A stretch of 64,000 nt of DNA from Halomonas sp. 25-S5 (GCF_029889845.1 NZ_JARANV010000018.1:1-64000), one strand, 5' to 3'; counted from the stretch's first letter, positions 41,088 to 51,326 are shown. The notes: generated by a model from the letters alone, not told the origin. Numbers and translations: made by a program.

Positions 41088-41486
41088 ATGATGAAGAAGA
41101 TCTGCCGTTACCTCAGCCCGCTGCTCATTGCCGCCCTGGTGCTGGGCAGCCTGCCGGTGGCCGCCGCGCCGACCAGTCCGGGAAGCGGCCTGGTCACCAC
41201 CCAGGATGCCCTGAACGTCGAACGCACCCAGGGGGACCGGGAGCGGATCCACGAGATCCTTGCCCGTGACGACGTCCAGGAGCAGCTCGTCGCCCAGGGC
41301 GTCGACCCTGCCGAGGTGGAAGCCCGTGTGGCCGCCCTCTCCGATGCGGAAGCCGCCCAGATGGCCGATCAGCTCGAGCAGCTGCCCGCCGGTGCCAGCG
41401 TGGTCGGTGCCCTGTTCGCCGTCTTCGTGATCCTGTTGGTCACCGATATCCTCGGCCTGACCAACGTCTTCCCCTTCACCCGCTGA
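41088..41486 (+). CDS. PA2779-family secreted small membrane protein
   Basis: This 132-residue protein has a signal peptide (MMKKICRYLSPLLIAALVLG, cleavage after AAA), an acidic helical middle (VERTQGDRERIHEILARD, VEARVAALSDAEAAQMADQL) and a C-terminal hydrophobic helix (GALFAVFVILLVTDILGL) ending VFPFTR. It matches the PA2779 family, always found next to a PA2778-type cysteine peptidase. The function is unknown. A Gly/Ala step (LPAGASVVG) before the helix could be a cleavage site for the neighbour. It lies 11 bases upstream of that gene. Confidence 0.8.
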   Translation: MMKKICRYLSPLLIAALVLGSLPVAAAPTSPGSGLVTTQDALNVERTQGDRERIHEILARDDVQEQLVAQGVDPAEVEARVAALSDAEAAQMADQLEQLPAGASVVGALFAVFVILLVTDILGLTNVFPFTR

Positions 41487-41497
41487 GCACGATCCCC

Positions 41498-42469
41498 ATG
41501 ATGCACTGCCGTGATAGGCAGCCGCATGCCAGGAACGCCCGCGCCGCGGGCGTTCCTGCGTTGGTGCTGCTGCTCCTGACACTGGTGGGCTGCGCCTCTA
41601 CCCCGCAACTCGCCGAGAGCACCGAACGCGAACTGCCCCGCCGGGCGCTGCTCGAGGACATCCCCTTCCATGGGCAGCGCGACTACCAGTGTGGCCCCGC
41701 TTCGCTGGCCATGGTGCTCAACGCCACCGGCATGCCCGTTGACGTCGACACCCTGATCCCCCAGGTCTTCCTGCCCGGGCGAGAGGGCAGCGTCCAGCCC
41801 GAGATGCTGGGCACCGTGCGTCGCCACGGCCGCATCCCCTTCAGGATCGAGGGCTCGATGGATGCCCTGCTCACCGAGATCGACGCCGGCCATCCGGTGG
41901 TGGTGATGCAGAACCTCTCCCTGCCCGCCTGGCCGGTCTGGCACTACGCCGTGGCCATCGGTTTCGACCTGGACGAGGAGACGCTGATCCTGCACAGCGG
42001 CATGGAGCCGGAACGCGTCGAGTCCTTCAAACGCTTCGATGCCACCTGGGCCCGCAGCGATCGCTGGGCCTTCGTCGCTCTGCCCCCGGGCGAGTTTCCT
42101 GCCAGCACTGACGCCAAGACCGCCCTGGATGCCATTGCCGACTTCGAGCGCGTGCAGGGAGTCAAGACCGCGCTACCCGCTTGGGAGGCGCTCGTCGACC
42201 GCCAACCGGGAGCGGCGATGGGCCACTTCGCGCTGGGCAATGCCCGTTACGCCACCGGCGACACCCAAGGCGCCATGTCTGCCTTCGAGGATGCCGTGAA
42301 GGCGGATTCAGAGCTTGCCGTGGCCTGGCTCAATCTGGGGCTTCTGCAAAGCGAACTGGGGGAAGGTGAGAAGGCTCGCGAGGCCCTGCAGCGAGCAGCA
42401 TCCATACCCGGCCCCTGGCAGAAGCAGGCCAGAGAAGCCCTGGATGACCTGAAGATGGGAGGCGAGTAG
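41498..42469 (+). CDS. PA2778-family lipoprotein cysteine peptidase with TPR
   Basis: This 323-residue protein has a lipoprotein signal ending LTLVGCAS (C32). A C39-like papain-fold domain follows, with a catalytic Cys in YQCGPASLAMVL (C65), a His in VWHYAVAIGF (H149) and an Asp about eight residues later. TPR-like repeats form the last ~100 residues (GHFALGNARYATGD, AWLNLGLLQSELGEGEKA). It is probably anchored in a membrane facing the periplasm and may process the small PA2779-type protein encoded just upstream. A 27-base perfect hairpin (41531-41557) lies within its signal-peptide codons. Confidence 0.82.
   Translation: MMHCRDRQPHARNARAAGVPALVLLLLTLVGCASTPQLAESTERELPRRALLEDIPFHGQRDYQCGPASLAMVLNATGMPVDVDTLIPQVFLPGREGSVQPEMLGTVRRHGRIPFRIEGSMDALLTEIDAGHPVVVMQNLSLPAWPVWHYAVAIGFDLDEETLILHSGMEPERVESFKRFDATWARSDRWAFVALPPGEFPASTDAKTALDAIADFERVQGVKTALPAWEALVDRQPGAAMGHFALGNARYATGDTQGAMSAFEDAVKADSELAVAWLNLGLLQSELGEGEKAREALQRAASIPGPWQKQAREALDDLKMGGE
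41531..41557 (+). terminator. Hairpin inside the start of the PA2778-type gene
   Basis: Thirteen-base perfect arms AGGAACGCCCGCG and CGCGGGCGTTCCT flank a single base. It lies 45-71 bases after the PA2779-type stop and encodes residues 12-20 of the peptidase. It has the strength of a terminator stem but only a weak T-tract (GCGTTGG). It may lower peptidase expression relative to the small protein. A downstream TTG/GTG start at 41561/41564 is possible. Confidence 0.55.
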
Positions 42470-42471
42470 CG

Positions 42472-42912
42472 ATGGCCTACGACATCGTGCTCAAGCGGAT
42501 CTACCAGCCGGTCGACGCCGAGGATGGCGCCCGGGTGCTGGTCGATCGCCTCTGGCCCCGCGGCAAGCGGCGCGAGAGCCTGGCGCTGACTGACTGGTAC
42601 CGTGATGCCTCCCCCTCACCCACGCTGCGACGCCAGTACCATCTGGGGGAGATCAGCCCGGACGTGTTTTCCGCCCGCTACCGAGGAGAACTCCGCGAGG
42701 CGCCGGAGAACCTGATCCCGCTGATGCGACACGCCCGACAAGGTCGGCTGACGTTGCTCTCGGCGGCCCGCGACCTGGAGGGCTCTCACCTGCTCCTGCT
42801 ACGCAACGCCATCCTTCAAGCGTTATCCGAGGAAGATGCCGCGGATCATGAACCAAGCTCTCCGCCCTGCTATGCGCCACAGTTCAAGGACACGCCTCCT
42901 CCAGAGGCCTAG
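42472..42912 (+). CDS. DUF488-family (YeaO-like) protein
   Basis: This 146-residue protein carries the DUF488 signature RVLVDRLWPRGKRRESL near residues 23-39, with the conserved Trp/Pro/Arg set, and TLLSAARDLEGSHLLLLRN. The function is unknown. It starts two bases after the peptidase gene, with its ribosome-binding site GGAGGCGAG inside that gene's end, so it is translated from the same transcript. The last 25 residues are low-complexity. Confidence 0.88.
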   Translation: MAYDIVLKRIYQPVDAEDGARVLVDRLWPRGKRRESLALTDWYRDASPSPTLRRQYHLGEISPDVFSARYRGELREAPENLIPLMRHARQGRLTLLSAARDLEGSHLLLLRNAILQALSEEDAADHEPSSPPCYAPQFKDTPPPEA

Positions 42913-42948
42913 CAGGCTGTCGGGTTTTTTAATCCGACAGACTGCTAG
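42909..42948. other. Long hairpin at the DUF488 stop codon
   Basis: CTAGCAG (42909-42915) and CTGCTAG (42942-42948), together with CTGTCGG (42917-42923) and CCGACAG (42934-42940), form an almost continuous stem with a T-rich loop. The stop codon TAG lies in the stem. The T-run is in the loop, not after the stem, so it is not a classical terminator. Confidence 0.6.
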
Positions 42949-42999
42949 GACGTCCTGTTCCTGGCATCCCGAGCGGTTCGCTACGCCTCGAGCCGCAGA

Positions 43000-43040
43000 C
43001 GAAAAAAAGATCGAGGGCTCGTCGCCCTTGATCTTTTTCG
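43000..43040. terminator. Bidirectional terminator between DUF488 gene and nqrM
   Basis: An A-rich left arm (CGAAAAAAAGATC...) and a T-rich right arm (...GATCTTTTTCG) enclose a GC-rich stem and a five-base loop. The A- and T-runs make it active in both directions, and it separates two convergent genes. Confidence 0.8.
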
Positions 43041-43064
43041 TGTGATGCTGGCCTGTCAGGCCGA

Positions 43065-43319
43065 TCAGCGTCGGGTGGCGTCATACCCCAGGTCGGCCCC
43101 GCGGCTCTCGTCGCTGCGGCGACGCGCGCCGGACTTCTTGCGATTCTCCTCCTCGCAAACCTCGTCCTTGCCGCCGCAGACCTCGCACCCCTCCTTGAGG
43201 CCGAGCTGGTTGAGGCCACCGCAGCTGCCGGCGATGGGCTTGCGACCCATGATCACGCCGACGGCCATGGCGGCCATGATCAGCAGCATGAAGGCGAATA
43301 CCACCAGGTAAAGGGTCAT
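43065..43319 (-). CDS. nqrM: Na+-NQR maturation protein NqrM
   Basis: This 84-residue protein has one N-terminal transmembrane helix (LYLVVFAFMLLIMAAMAVGV) and four Cys (CGG, GCEVCGG, EVCEEE) thought to deliver iron to the NqrD/NqrE site. ATG 43319 is supported by AGGAG; the longer reading from 43394 is not. It follows nqrF on the same strand but is separated by a 202-base gap with a hairpin, so it may have its own promoter. The apbE gene that often lies between them is absent. Confidence 0.9.
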   Translation of the reverse strand: MTLYLVVFAFMLLIMAAMAVGVIMGRKPIAGSCGGLNQLGLKEGCEVCGGKDEVCEEENRKKSGARRRSDESRGADLGYDATRR

Positions 43320-43475
43320 TGCAACGCTCCTCGTAAAAGGGAAAAGCTTGGCCGTCCTACCGTATGTGACAACGATACATCGCTCGAGGTCCACGGTGTA
43401 GAAAGCTTGGTAGAGTGTCTGATGCCTGAGATGACGACCGCGTATCGATCGTCATGTCGGGCAGCAGAACCCAAG

Positions 43476-43497
43476 GGGCCGGCCGACAGGCCGGCCC
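43476..43497 (-). terminator. Terminator after nqrF
   Basis: Nine-base arms GGGCCGGCC and GGCCGGCCC flank a four-base loop, 25 bases past the nqrF stop. On the minus strand it is followed by CCTTGGGTTC, a weak T-tract. Confidence 0.6.
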
Positions 43498-43521
43498 GAA
43501 GGTGCCGCTTGGCGAACCCGA

Positions 43522-44754
43522 TCAGCCGCCGAAATCATCCAGCAGGATGTTCTCGGGTTCCACGCCCAGGTCGATCAACAGCTTGATCACTGAGGCGTTC
43601 ATCATGGGCGGCCCGCACATGTAGTACTCGCAGTCCTCGGGGGCCGGGTGGTCCTTGAGGTAGTTCTCGTAGAGGACGTTATGGATGAAGCCGGTCGGCC
43701 CCTCCCAGTTGTCTTCGGGCTGCGGGTCGGAGAGCGCCAGGTGCCACTCGAAGTTGGGGAACTCCTCGGCCAGCTGGTCGTACTCCTCGTTGTAGAAGGT
43801 CTCGCGCCAGGAGCGCGCACCGTACCAGAACGAGATCTTGCGGTCGGTCTTGAGACGCTTGAGCTGGTCGAAGATGTGGCTGCGCATCGGCGCCATGCCG
43901 GCACCGCCACCGATGAAGACCATCTCGGCATCGGTATCCTTGGCAAAGAACTCACCGAAGGGCCCCATCACCGTGACCTTGTCACCCGGCTTCAGGCTGA
44001 AGGCGTAGGTGGACATCAGCCCCGGCGGATAGTTGGTGTTGGGCGGCGGCGTGGCGATACGGATATTGAACTTGAGGATGCCCTTCTCGTCCGGATAGTT
44101 CGCCATGGAGTAGGCGCGGATGATTTCCTCGTTGTTCTTGTGGGAGATATCGAACAGCCCGAACTTCTCCCAGTCGCCGCGATACTCCTCCTCGATGTCA
44201 AAGTCCTTGAAGGAGATGTCGTAGGGCGGTGCCACCAGCTGCACATAGCCACCGGCACGGAAGGCCACTTCCTCGCCCTCGGGCAGCTTCAGGTTGAGCT
44301 CCTTGATGAAGGTGGCGACGTTGGGGTTCTTGATGACCTCGCATTCCCACTGCTTGACGCCGAAGACCTCTTCCGGGACCTCGATCTTCATGTCCTGCTT
44401 CACCGGCACCTGACAGGAGAGGCGCCAGCCGTCCTTCTTCTCGCGCAGGGTGAAGTGGGATTCCTCGGTGGGCAGAATGGCACCACCCCCCTCCTCCACA
44501 CGGCACTTGCACTGGGCACAGGAGCCACCGCCGCCGCAGGCGGACGAGAGGAAGATGCCGTTGGCCGCCAGGGTGTTGAGCAGCTTGCCACCGGCCTGGG
44601 TGGTCAAGGAGTGCTCGGGGTCGCCGTTGACCTCGATGGTCACATCCCCGGTGCTGACGAGCCTGCTGCGGGCGGCCAGGATCACCAGAACCAGGCCGAT
44701 GACGACCACGGTGAACATGACCACACCGAGCAAGATGAGTGTTGTATCAACCAT
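43522..44754 (-). CDS. nqrF: Na+-NQR subunit F (NADH dehydrogenase)
   Basis: This 410-residue subunit takes electrons from NADH. It has an N-terminal membrane helix ([20 protein letters not shown]), a plant-type 2Fe-2S domain with Cys 73, 79, 82 and about 114, and an FAD/NADH reductase domain ([23 protein letters not shown]). It is the last gene of the nqrABCDEF operon; a 72-base gap separates it from nqrE. Confidence 0.97.
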   Translation of the reverse strand: MVDTTLILLGVVMFTVVVIGLVLVILAARSRLVSTGDVTIEVNGDPEHSLTTQAGGKLLNTLAANGIFLSSACGGGGSCAQCKCRVEEGGGAILPTEESHFTLREKKDGWRLSCQVPVKQDMKIEVPEEVFGVKQWECEVIKNPNVATFIKELNLKLPEGEEVAFRAGGYVQLVAPPYDISFKDFDIEEEYRGDWEKFGLFDISHKNNEEIIRAYSMANYPDEKGILKFNIRIATPPPNTNYPPGLMSTYAFSLKPGDKVTVMGPFGEFFAKDTDAEMVFIGGGAGMAPMRSHIFDQLKRLKTDRKISFWYGARSWRETFYNEEYDQLAEEFPNFEWHLALSDPQPEDNWEGPTGFIHNVLYENYLKDHPAPEDCEYYMCGPPMMNASVIKLLIDLGVEPENILLDDFGG

Positions 44755-44826
44755 GTCGGTTTCCTATTGCTTGACGTTGCCTGGACCCCGGCGACACGTC
44801 CGGCCGCCGGGAGAGCACGACCTGCC

Positions 44827-45444
<618 letters not shown>

Positions 45445-45445
45445 G

Positions 45446-46114
45446 TTACACGGCCTCCTTCGGCTGGGTGTTTTCCTTCATCTTGAACTCGTTCTCCTCG
45501 ACCTGCTCCGGGTTGACCGAGCGCAGCACCCAGATGATCAGACCAATGATGAAGAACGCCGACGGCGGCAGCAGCAGCAGCCCGTTGGGTACATACCAGC
45601 CACCGTCCTGGACGGGCTGCAGCACGGTGAAGCCGAACACGCTGCCAGAACCAAACAGTTCGCGGAAGAAGCCCACCGTCATCAGGATGAAGCCGTAGCC
45701 GATGCCGTTGCCGATGCCGTCCAGGAAGGACAATCCCGGCGTGTTGGTCATGGCGAAGCCTTCGGCACGCCCCATCACGATGCAGTTGGTGATGATCAGG
45801 CCGACGAACACCGAGAGCTGCTTGGACATCTCGTAGGCGTAGGCCTTGAGGATCTGGTCCACCACAATGACCAGCGAGGCGATGATGGTCATCTGCACGA
45901 TGATGCGGATGGCGGACGGGATGTGGTGACGGATCAGCGATACGAACAGGTTCGAGAAGGCCGTCACGAAGATCACCGCCAGCGTCATGACCAGCGAGAC
46001 GCTCATGCTAGTGGTTACCGCCAAGGCCGAACAGATACCCAGTATCTGCAGGGCGATGGGGTTGTTCTTGAAGATCGGCGTCGTCAGGACGCTCTTTGGG
46101 CTCGCAGCAGACAT
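45446..46114 (-). CDS. nqrD: Na+-NQR subunit D
   Basis: This 222-residue membrane subunit is homologous in fold to NqrE but inverted in the membrane. Cys residues in LGICSALAV and [12 protein letters not shown] mark the iron site. The C-terminal tail is charged ([15 protein letters not shown]). It lies two bases after nqrC. Confidence 0.97.
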   Translation of the reverse strand: MSAASPKSVLTTPIFKNNPIALQILGICSALAVTTSMSVSLVMTLAVIFVTAFSNLFVSLIRHHIPSAIRIIVQMTIIASLVIVVDQILKAYAYEMSKQLSVFVGLIITNCIVMGRAEGFAMTNTPGLSFLDGIGNGIGYGFILMTVGFFRELFGSGSVFGFTVLQPVQDGGWYVPNGLLLLPPSAFFIIGLIIWVLRSVNPEQVEENEFKMKENTQPKEAV

Positions 46115-46116
46115 GG

Positions 46117-46935
46117 TCAGGCTCCTTCACTTTCGAGTTCGACGTCGGCGGCCTGGGCGTCATCCTGGCTGGTCCCCTCACGGAACCTGGCCAGATAATC
46201 ACCGAAACCTTCCGGGCTCAACCAGAACTGCAGCATATTGGTCACGCCGCGACTGGTCAGGGTAGCTCCGGAGAGGGCATCAACTTCGGTCTTCTCCTCG
46301 GCCCCGCCCTTGACCAGGCGAATCGCGGGTGCGAGCTCACCTTGCTCGTCGAAGATCTCCTTGCCTTCCCACTGGGCCTGCCAGCGCGGGTTGTTGACCT
46401 CGCCGCCCAGACCGGGCGTCTCGCTGTGCTCATAGTAGGTGATGCCGACGATGGTGTTCCCGTCGCCTTCCACGGACAGGAAGCCGCGCATCAGCCCCCA
46501 CAGCCCCTGGCCACGGATCGGCAGGATGATCTGCTCGGGATCGTCCGGGTCACCCACCAGATAGACAGTAGAGTAGGTCTCGACACGCGTCAGGCCAGCC
46601 GGATCCTTCTCGCCGGAGAGGGTGCGCGAGGAAGCCGGGTCGCGGCGCGCCTGGAAGCCCTCATAGGTCGAAGGATCGTGCTGCTCTGAATACTCGCCGG
46701 TCTCCAGGTTGACTACTCGCGGCGTGATGGTGGACGCAAAGGTTTCGTTCACATCCATGCCGGGCTCATAGAGCTGGGCCACCTCGAGAATATTGGTCTT
46801 GCGGTCGAGCTCCTGGTTGAACTGCTGCTTCGAACGCAGGGCCACCGCGGCGGTAGAGACGATGACGGCACACACGAGACTAAGTGCGAACGCCACCGTC
46901 AGAATCTTCTTGATGGAGTTGTTGCTCTGTGCCAT
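46117..46935 (-). CDS. nqrC: Na+-NQR subunit C (FMN-binding)
   Basis: This 272-residue subunit has one N-terminal helix ([18 protein letters not shown]) and a periplasmic domain that carries FMN linked to Thr in the motif [10 protein letters not shown]. The start at 46935 is set by overlap: its ATG shares one base with the nqrB stop. The longer frame to 47334 lies in nqrB. ApbE, which attaches the flavin, must be encoded elsewhere. Confidence 0.97.
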   Translation of the reverse strand: MAQSNNSIKKILTVAFALSLVCAVIVSTAAVALRSKQQFNQELDRKTNILEVAQLYEPGMDVNETFASTITPRVVNLETGEYSEQHDPSTYEGFQARRDPASSRTLSGEKDPAGLTRVETYSTVYLVGDPDDPEQIILPIRGQGLWGLMRGFLSVEGDGNTIVGITYYEHSETPGLGGEVNNPRWQAQWEGKEIFDEQGELAPAIRLVKGGAEEKTEVDALSGATLTSRGVTNMLQFWLSPEGFGDYLARFREGTSQDDAQAADVELESEGA

Positions 46936-48161
46936 CAGGCAGTCTCCTCGGCCGGCACACCGGTGCGCCGCAGGCGGCGCTTGATGTTGGCCTGTACAAA
47001 GAAGTGATCGATCAGCGGGGCGAACAGGTTGGCGAACAGGATCGCCAGCATGATGCCTTCGGGGAACGCCGGGTTGACAACACGGATCAGCACCGTCATG
47101 ACGCCGATCAGCGCGCCGAAGATCAGGCGGCCCGGGTTGGTCATGGAGGCGGAGACTGGATCGGTCGCCATGAACACCATGCCGAAGGCGAAGCCGCCCA
47201 CCACCAGGTGCCAATACCAGGGCATGGCGAACATCGGGTTGCTGTCGGAGCCGACCAGGTTGAAGAGCGCGCTGGTCGCCACCATGCCCAGGAAGACGCC
47301 GAGCATGATCCGCCAGGAGGCAATCTTGGTCCACAGCAGCACCGCCGCACCGATCAGGATCGCCAGGGTCGAGACTTCACCCAAGGAGCCCGGGATGAAG
47401 CCGATGAAGGCGTCCCACCAGCTGAACTGACTGGAGAGCGCCGACATGCCGTCCTGGAAGGCGATGGAAAGTGCGGTCGCGCCGGTGAAGCCATCGGCTG
47501 CCACCCAGACCGAGTCACCGGAGATCTGTGCCGGGTAGGCGAAGTAAAGGAAGGCACGGCCGGTCAGTGCCGGGTTGAGGAAGTTCTTGCCGGTACCACC
47601 GAAGATCTCCTTGCCGATCACCACGCCGAAGGTGATGCCGAGTGCCACCTGCCACAGCGGAATGGTGGCGGGCAGGATCAGTGCATAGAGAATGGAGGTG
47701 ACGAAGAAGCCCTCGTTGACCTCATGGCCTCGCTTGATGGCGAACAGCACCTCCCAGAAGCCGCCGACCACGAAGGTCACCAGGTAGATCGGCAGGAAGT
47801 AGGTGGCACCGAGCACCAGGTTGGCCCACAGGCTGCCCGGATCATGACCGCCGGCGAGGGTCATCAGGATCGCCTCACGCCAGCCGTCCATGGAGGTGAA
47901 GCCGTCGGCGATGGCAGCGTTAGCCAGCCAGCCGGCGTTCCACATGCCGAAGAGCATCGCCGGGAAGGTGCACAGCCAGACGGTGATCATGATGCGCTTG
48001 AGGTCGATACCGTCTCGTACGTGGGCCGTGGTCTTGGCCACATCCGGCGGCGCGTAGAAGATGGTGTCCACCGCTTCAAAGAGGGGGTAGAACTTCTCGT
48101 ACTTCCCGCCCTTGTGGAAGTGGGGTTCGAGATTGTCGAGTGTCTGTCGGATACCCATCAT
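46935..48161 (-). CDS. nqrB: Na+-NQR subunit B
   Basis: This 408-residue subunit has about ten transmembrane helices and binds riboflavin and a covalent FMN through the Thr in [13 protein letters not shown]. It forms the main sodium channel. It starts with two Met codons (48161 or 48158), the first sharing one base with the nqrA stop. Confidence 0.97.
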   Translation of the reverse strand: MMGIRQTLDNLEPHFHKGGKYEKFYPLFEAVDTIFYAPPDVAKTTAHVRDGIDLKRIMITVWLCTFPAMLFGMWNAGWLANAAIADGFTSMDGWREAILMTLAGGHDPGSLWANLVLGATYFLPIYLVTFVVGGFWEVLFAIKRGHEVNEGFFVTSILYALILPATIPLWQVALGITFGVVIGKEIFGGTGKNFLNPALTGRAFLYFAYPAQISGDSVWVAADGFTGATALSIAFQDGMSALSSQFSWWDAFIGFIPGSLGEVSTLAILIGAAVLLWTKIASWRIMLGVFLGMVATSALFNLVGSDSNPMFAMPWYWHLVVGGFAFGMVFMATDPVSASMTNPGRLIFGALIGVMTVLIRVVNPAFPEGIMLAILFANLFAPLIDHFFVQANIKRRLRRTGVPAEETA

Positions 48162-49510
48162 CAGGCCTCTTTCTCGATCAGGGTGAGGTTGTCACGCAGG
48201 ATGGGACCGTACTCGTACTTGCCGGGGCACACATAGGTGCACAGCGCCAGGTCCTCTTCATCCAGCTCCAGGCAGCCGAGCTGCATCGCCGTCTCAATGT
48301 CGCCGACGATCAGTGAGCGCAGCAGCTGGGTGGGCAGGATGTCCAGCGGCATCACCTCCTCGTAGGCCCCCACCGGCACCATGGCACGCTCGGAACCGTT
48401 GGTCGAGGTCGTCGGCGCATAGCTGCTCAGGCCGGTGATCTTCGACAGGTAGATCCCCATCACCGAGTGGCGATTCTTGCCGGGCGACATCCAGCCCATG
48501 AAGACGCGCTTGTTGCCCTCCTCGAGCAGGCTGACCTGGTTATGGAAGCGTCCCAGGTAGCGCAGGCTGCCCTCGCAGGTGGCACCGGCGAACACCGAGC
48601 CGGAGATCACGCGGGTGCCATCGGGATCGATCACCTCACCGGTGAGCAGCTCCTCACTGCTGGCCCCGATGCGGGTACGCAGCAGGCGCGGGTTCTCAGC
48701 ACGCGGGCCGCCTACCGCGATCACGCGATTGACGTCCAGCTTGCCTTCGGTAAACAGCTTGCCGAAGGCGATGACGTCTTGATAGCCGATATGCCAGACG
48801 CGCTTGTGCAGGGCCACGGGCGAGAGATGGTGAATATGGGTGCCCACCAGGCCGGCGGGATGCGGACCGGCGAAGGTCTCGTGCTGCACGCCCTTGACGT
48901 CAGCCCCCGGGATGCGGGCATCCGGCGCCGTGCAGAGGTAGACCTTGCCTTCGGTGAGCTGGGCCAGCACCTTGAGCCCGTCTTCGAAGGCCTCGGCCTG
49001 CTCGTTGACGATGTCGGCAGGGTCCGCAGCCAGCGGGTGCGTATCGATGGCCGTGACGAAGATATCGGTCGGCGAGCTGTCGACGGCCGGGGTGCGCGAG
49101 TAGGGCCGGGTGCGCAGCGCTGTCCACAGCCCCGACTCGACCAGCTGGTCGACGACGGCCTGGCGCTCGAGGCCGGCGAGCTTGTCGCGACCGTGAGCCG
49201 TGAACTCGACCGCCTCCTCGGTCTCGTCGACCTTGATGACCACCGAGAGCAGCTTGCGCTTCTCGCCACGGTGGATGGCGATGATCTCGCCGGCCGCCGG
49301 CGCCGTGAAACGCACCCCGTCGATCTTCTTGTCGGTAAAGAGCAGCTGGCCCAGCTTGACCCTGTCCCCCTCACGGACCTCCATGGTCGGCTTCATGCCG
49401 ACATAGTCGGTGCCCAGGACGGCCACATGGCGCGCCGGTCGCGCATCCTCGATGCGCGCCTCCGGCGTCCCCGCGATGGGGAGATCCAGGCCTTTCTTGA
49501 CGTCGATCAT
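48161..49510 (-). CDS. nqrA: Na+-NQR subunit A
   Basis: This 449-residue peripheral subunit binds ubiquinone. It starts [17 protein letters not shown], and the family motif [19 protein letters not shown] follows. ATG 49510 is chosen; the longer frame to 49678 runs into the octamer repeat tract. It is the first gene of the operon, so the promoter should lie in 49511-49640, between the start and the repeat tract. Confidence 0.97.
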   Translation of the reverse strand: MIDVKKGLDLPIAGTPEARIEDARPARHVAVLGTDYVGMKPTMEVREGDRVKLGQLLFTDKKIDGVRFTAPAAGEIIAIHRGEKRKLLSVVIKVDETEEAVEFTAHGRDKLAGLERQAVVDQLVESGLWTALRTRPYSRTPAVDSSPTDIFVTAIDTHPLAADPADIVNEQAEAFEDGLKVLAQLTEGKVYLCTAPDARIPGADVKGVQHETFAGPHPAGLVGTHIHHLSPVALHKRVWHIGYQDVIAFGKLFTEGKLDVNRVIAVGGPRAENPRLLRTRIGASSEELLTGEVIDPDGTRVISGSVFAGATCEGSLRYLGRFHNQVSLLEEGNKRVFMGWMSPGKNRHSVMGIYLSKITGLSSYAPTTSTNGSERAMVPVGAYEEVMPLDILPTQLLRSLIVGDIETAMQLGCLELDEEDLALCTYVCPGKYEYGPILRDNLTLIEKEA

Positions 49511-49636
49511 AGTCTCGCCCAGTTGATGGATCGGATAGATGAAGAAAGGGGTTCGAATGCACGCTCGCCCCTCCCCGAAAAATCCATCGTATTGTAAAGA
49601 GAAGCGTGAGGAATGACTACCTGCCCTATGGTCGCA

Positions 49637-49697
49637 AAGCGGCCAAGCGGCCAAGCGGCCAAGCGGCCAAGCGGCCAAGCGGCCAAGCGGCCAAGCG
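49637..49697. repeat. Octanucleotide tandem repeat, AAGCGGCC x 7.6
   Basis: Perfect tandem copies of the reverse complement of the unit at 33242-33310 run for 61 bases. The tract lies about 130 bases upstream of nqrA. Two tracts of the same unit in one 64-kb window argue for a shared origin. Confidence 0.9.
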
Positions 49698-49727
49698 AGG
49701 TTGTGCCGGCTACATCAGCAAAAGCAA

Positions 49728-49759
49728 GAACCCCCATCGGAGTCGCTCCGTGAGGGTTC
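49728..49759 (-). terminator. Terminator after gap
   Basis: Outer arms GAACCC and GGGTTC and an inner CGGAG/CTCCG stem form a two-part hairpin. On the minus strand it is followed by TTGCTTTTGC. It lies 107 bases past the gap stop. Confidence 0.6.
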
Positions 49760-49865
49760 CTGATCTATCTCTTCAGCGACACCCGCCTGTCACGGGTCAG
49801 CTTGGCGGCTCGGCGCTTGGCTGCTCGGTGCTACCCGAAGGGCGCTTTGCGCTGCCCGAAGGGCC

Positions 49866-51326
49866 TTACCCCTTGACGCGTGGCAGCTTGAGGAAGTGCA
49901 CATTGGAGACGTGCTGCAGGATGCGGATCACCTGGCAGCTGTAGCCGAACTCGTTGTCGTACCAGACATAGACCACGGCGTTCTTGCCGTTGGCGATGGT
50001 CGCCTTGGCGTCGACGATGCCGGCGTGGCGGTTGCCGACGAAGTCGGTGGAGACCACTTCTGGCGAGTCGACGAAGTCGATCTGCTTCTGGTAGGGCGAA
50101 TCGAGAGACATCCGGCGCAGGAAGTCGTTGAGCGCCTCGGCGTCGGTCTCCTTCTCCAGGCGCAGGTTGAGGATCGCCATGGAGACGTTGGGTGTCGGCA
50201 CACGGATGGCGTTGCCGGTCAGCTTGCCATCAAACTCCGGAAGCGCCTTGGCCACCGCCTTGGCGGCGCCGGTCTCAGTCAGCACCATGTTGAGCGGGGC
50301 GCTGCGACCGCGACGGTCGCCCTTGTGGTAGTTGTCGATCAGGTTCTGGTCATTGGTGTAGGCGTGCACGGTCTCCACGTGGCCGTGTTCGACGCCGAAC
50401 GCGTCGTTAAGCACCTTGAGCACCGGCACGATGGCATTGGTGGTGCACGAGGCCGCGGAGAGGATGCGATCCTGCTCGCCGATGTCCTGGTGGTTGATGC
50501 CGTAGACGATATTGGCGATGTCGCCCTTGCCCGGGGCGGTGAGGATCGCCTTGGCCACGCCCGGGCACTGGATATGCTGGCCAAGGCCCGCCTCGTCGCG
50601 CCAGATGCCGGTGTTGTCGACCACCACGGCGTTATCGATGCCGTAGGCGGTATAGTCGATCTCGGTGGGCGAGTCGGCGTAGATCACCCGGATGACATTG
50701 CCGTTGGCGGTGATGGTGCGCGCTTCGGCGTCCACGCTGATGGTGCCGTTGAAAGGACCATGCACCGAATCGCGACGCAGCAGGCTGGCGCGCTTCTCCA
50801 GGTCCTTGGCGATGTCACCACGGCCACGCACCACGATGGCACGCAGGCGCAGCAGGTTGCCGCCGCCGGCCTTCTCGACCAGCACGCGCGCCAGGATCCG
50901 CCCGATGCGACCGAAGCCATAGAGCACCACGTCCTTGGGCTGCCCGTTGTGGCCGGCGGCGGCGTGGCCCTCGACGATCTCGGCCAGTTCCTCGCGCAGG
51001 AAGGCCGTCGGGTCGCCGCCACGCGCCTTGAAGGCCACGCCCAGCTTGCCCACGTCGACATGCGCCGGCCCCAGGTTGAGCTCGGTCATCGCCTTGATCA
51101 GCGGGAAGGTGTCCTGCACGGAGAGCTCGGTCCCCTCGATCTTGCGCACGTAGCGGTGATCCTTGAGGATGCGGATCACGCTGCGGTTGAACAGCGACCG
51201 CCCGAACATGGTCACCACCACGTTGTTATGGCGGTAGAGGCTGCCGATCATCGGGATCATCTGCTCGGCGATCGCCTGGTTGTCGTGCCATTCCTGAAAG
51301 ACGGTATCGAGGGATTGCTGACTCAC
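49866..51326 (-). CDS. gap: Long-form glyceraldehyde-3-phosphate dehydrogenase
   Basis: This 486-residue enzyme oxidises glyceraldehyde 3-phosphate with NAD(P). The catalytic Cys is in SAASCTTNAIVP (about C293), and TETGAAKAVAKALPE and VYVWYDNEFGYS are conserved. It has about 125 extra N-terminal residues before the nucleotide fold (DVVLYGFGRIGRIL), as in the PA3001 type of pseudomonads rather than the ~335-residue classical form. It is divergent from mfd with a 203-base gap, the same layout as in Pseudomonas. Confidence 0.93.
   Translation of the reverse strand: MSQQSLDTVFQEWHDNQAIAEQMIPMIGSLYRHNNVVVTMFGRSLFNRSVIRILKDHRYVRKIEGTELSVQDTFPLIKAMTELNLGPAHVDVGKLGVAFKARGGDPTAFLREELAEIVEGHAAAGHNGQPKDVVLYGFGRIGRILARVLVEKAGGGNLLRLRAIVVRGRGDIAKDLEKRASLLRRDSVHGPFNGTISVDAEARTITANGNVIRVIYADSPTEIDYTAYGIDNAVVVDNTGIWRDEAGLGQHIQCPGVAKAILTAPGKGDIANIVYGINHQDIGEQDRILSAASCTTNAIVPVLKVLNDAFGVEHGHVETVHAYTNDQNLIDNYHKGDRRGRSAPLNMVLTETGAAKAVAKALPEFDGKLTGNAIRVPTPNVSMAILNLRLEKETDAEALNDFLRRMSLDSPYQKQIDFVDSPEVVSTDFVGNRHAGIVDAKATIANGKNAVVYVWYDNEFGYSCQVIRILQHVSNVHFLKLPRVKG

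Larger units (their letters stand above)
49511..49865. other. Gene-free region between nqrA and gap
   Basis: This 355-base stretch carries no gene. It contains the nqr promoter area, the second octamer tract (49637-49697), a gap terminator (49728-49759) and GC-rich short repeats CCCGAAGGG near 49830-49865. Confidence 0.75.

Noticed and set aside
42909..42948. Classical rho-independent terminator at the DUF488 stop
   Set aside because: The T-run is in the loop and not after the stem, and the stem includes the stop codon; the downstream hairpin at 43000-43040 is the better terminator.
46929..48236. Long plus-strand frame opposite nqrB
   Set aside because: It is rich in His, Glu and Gln with no domain, the usual product of reading membrane-protein codons in reverse.
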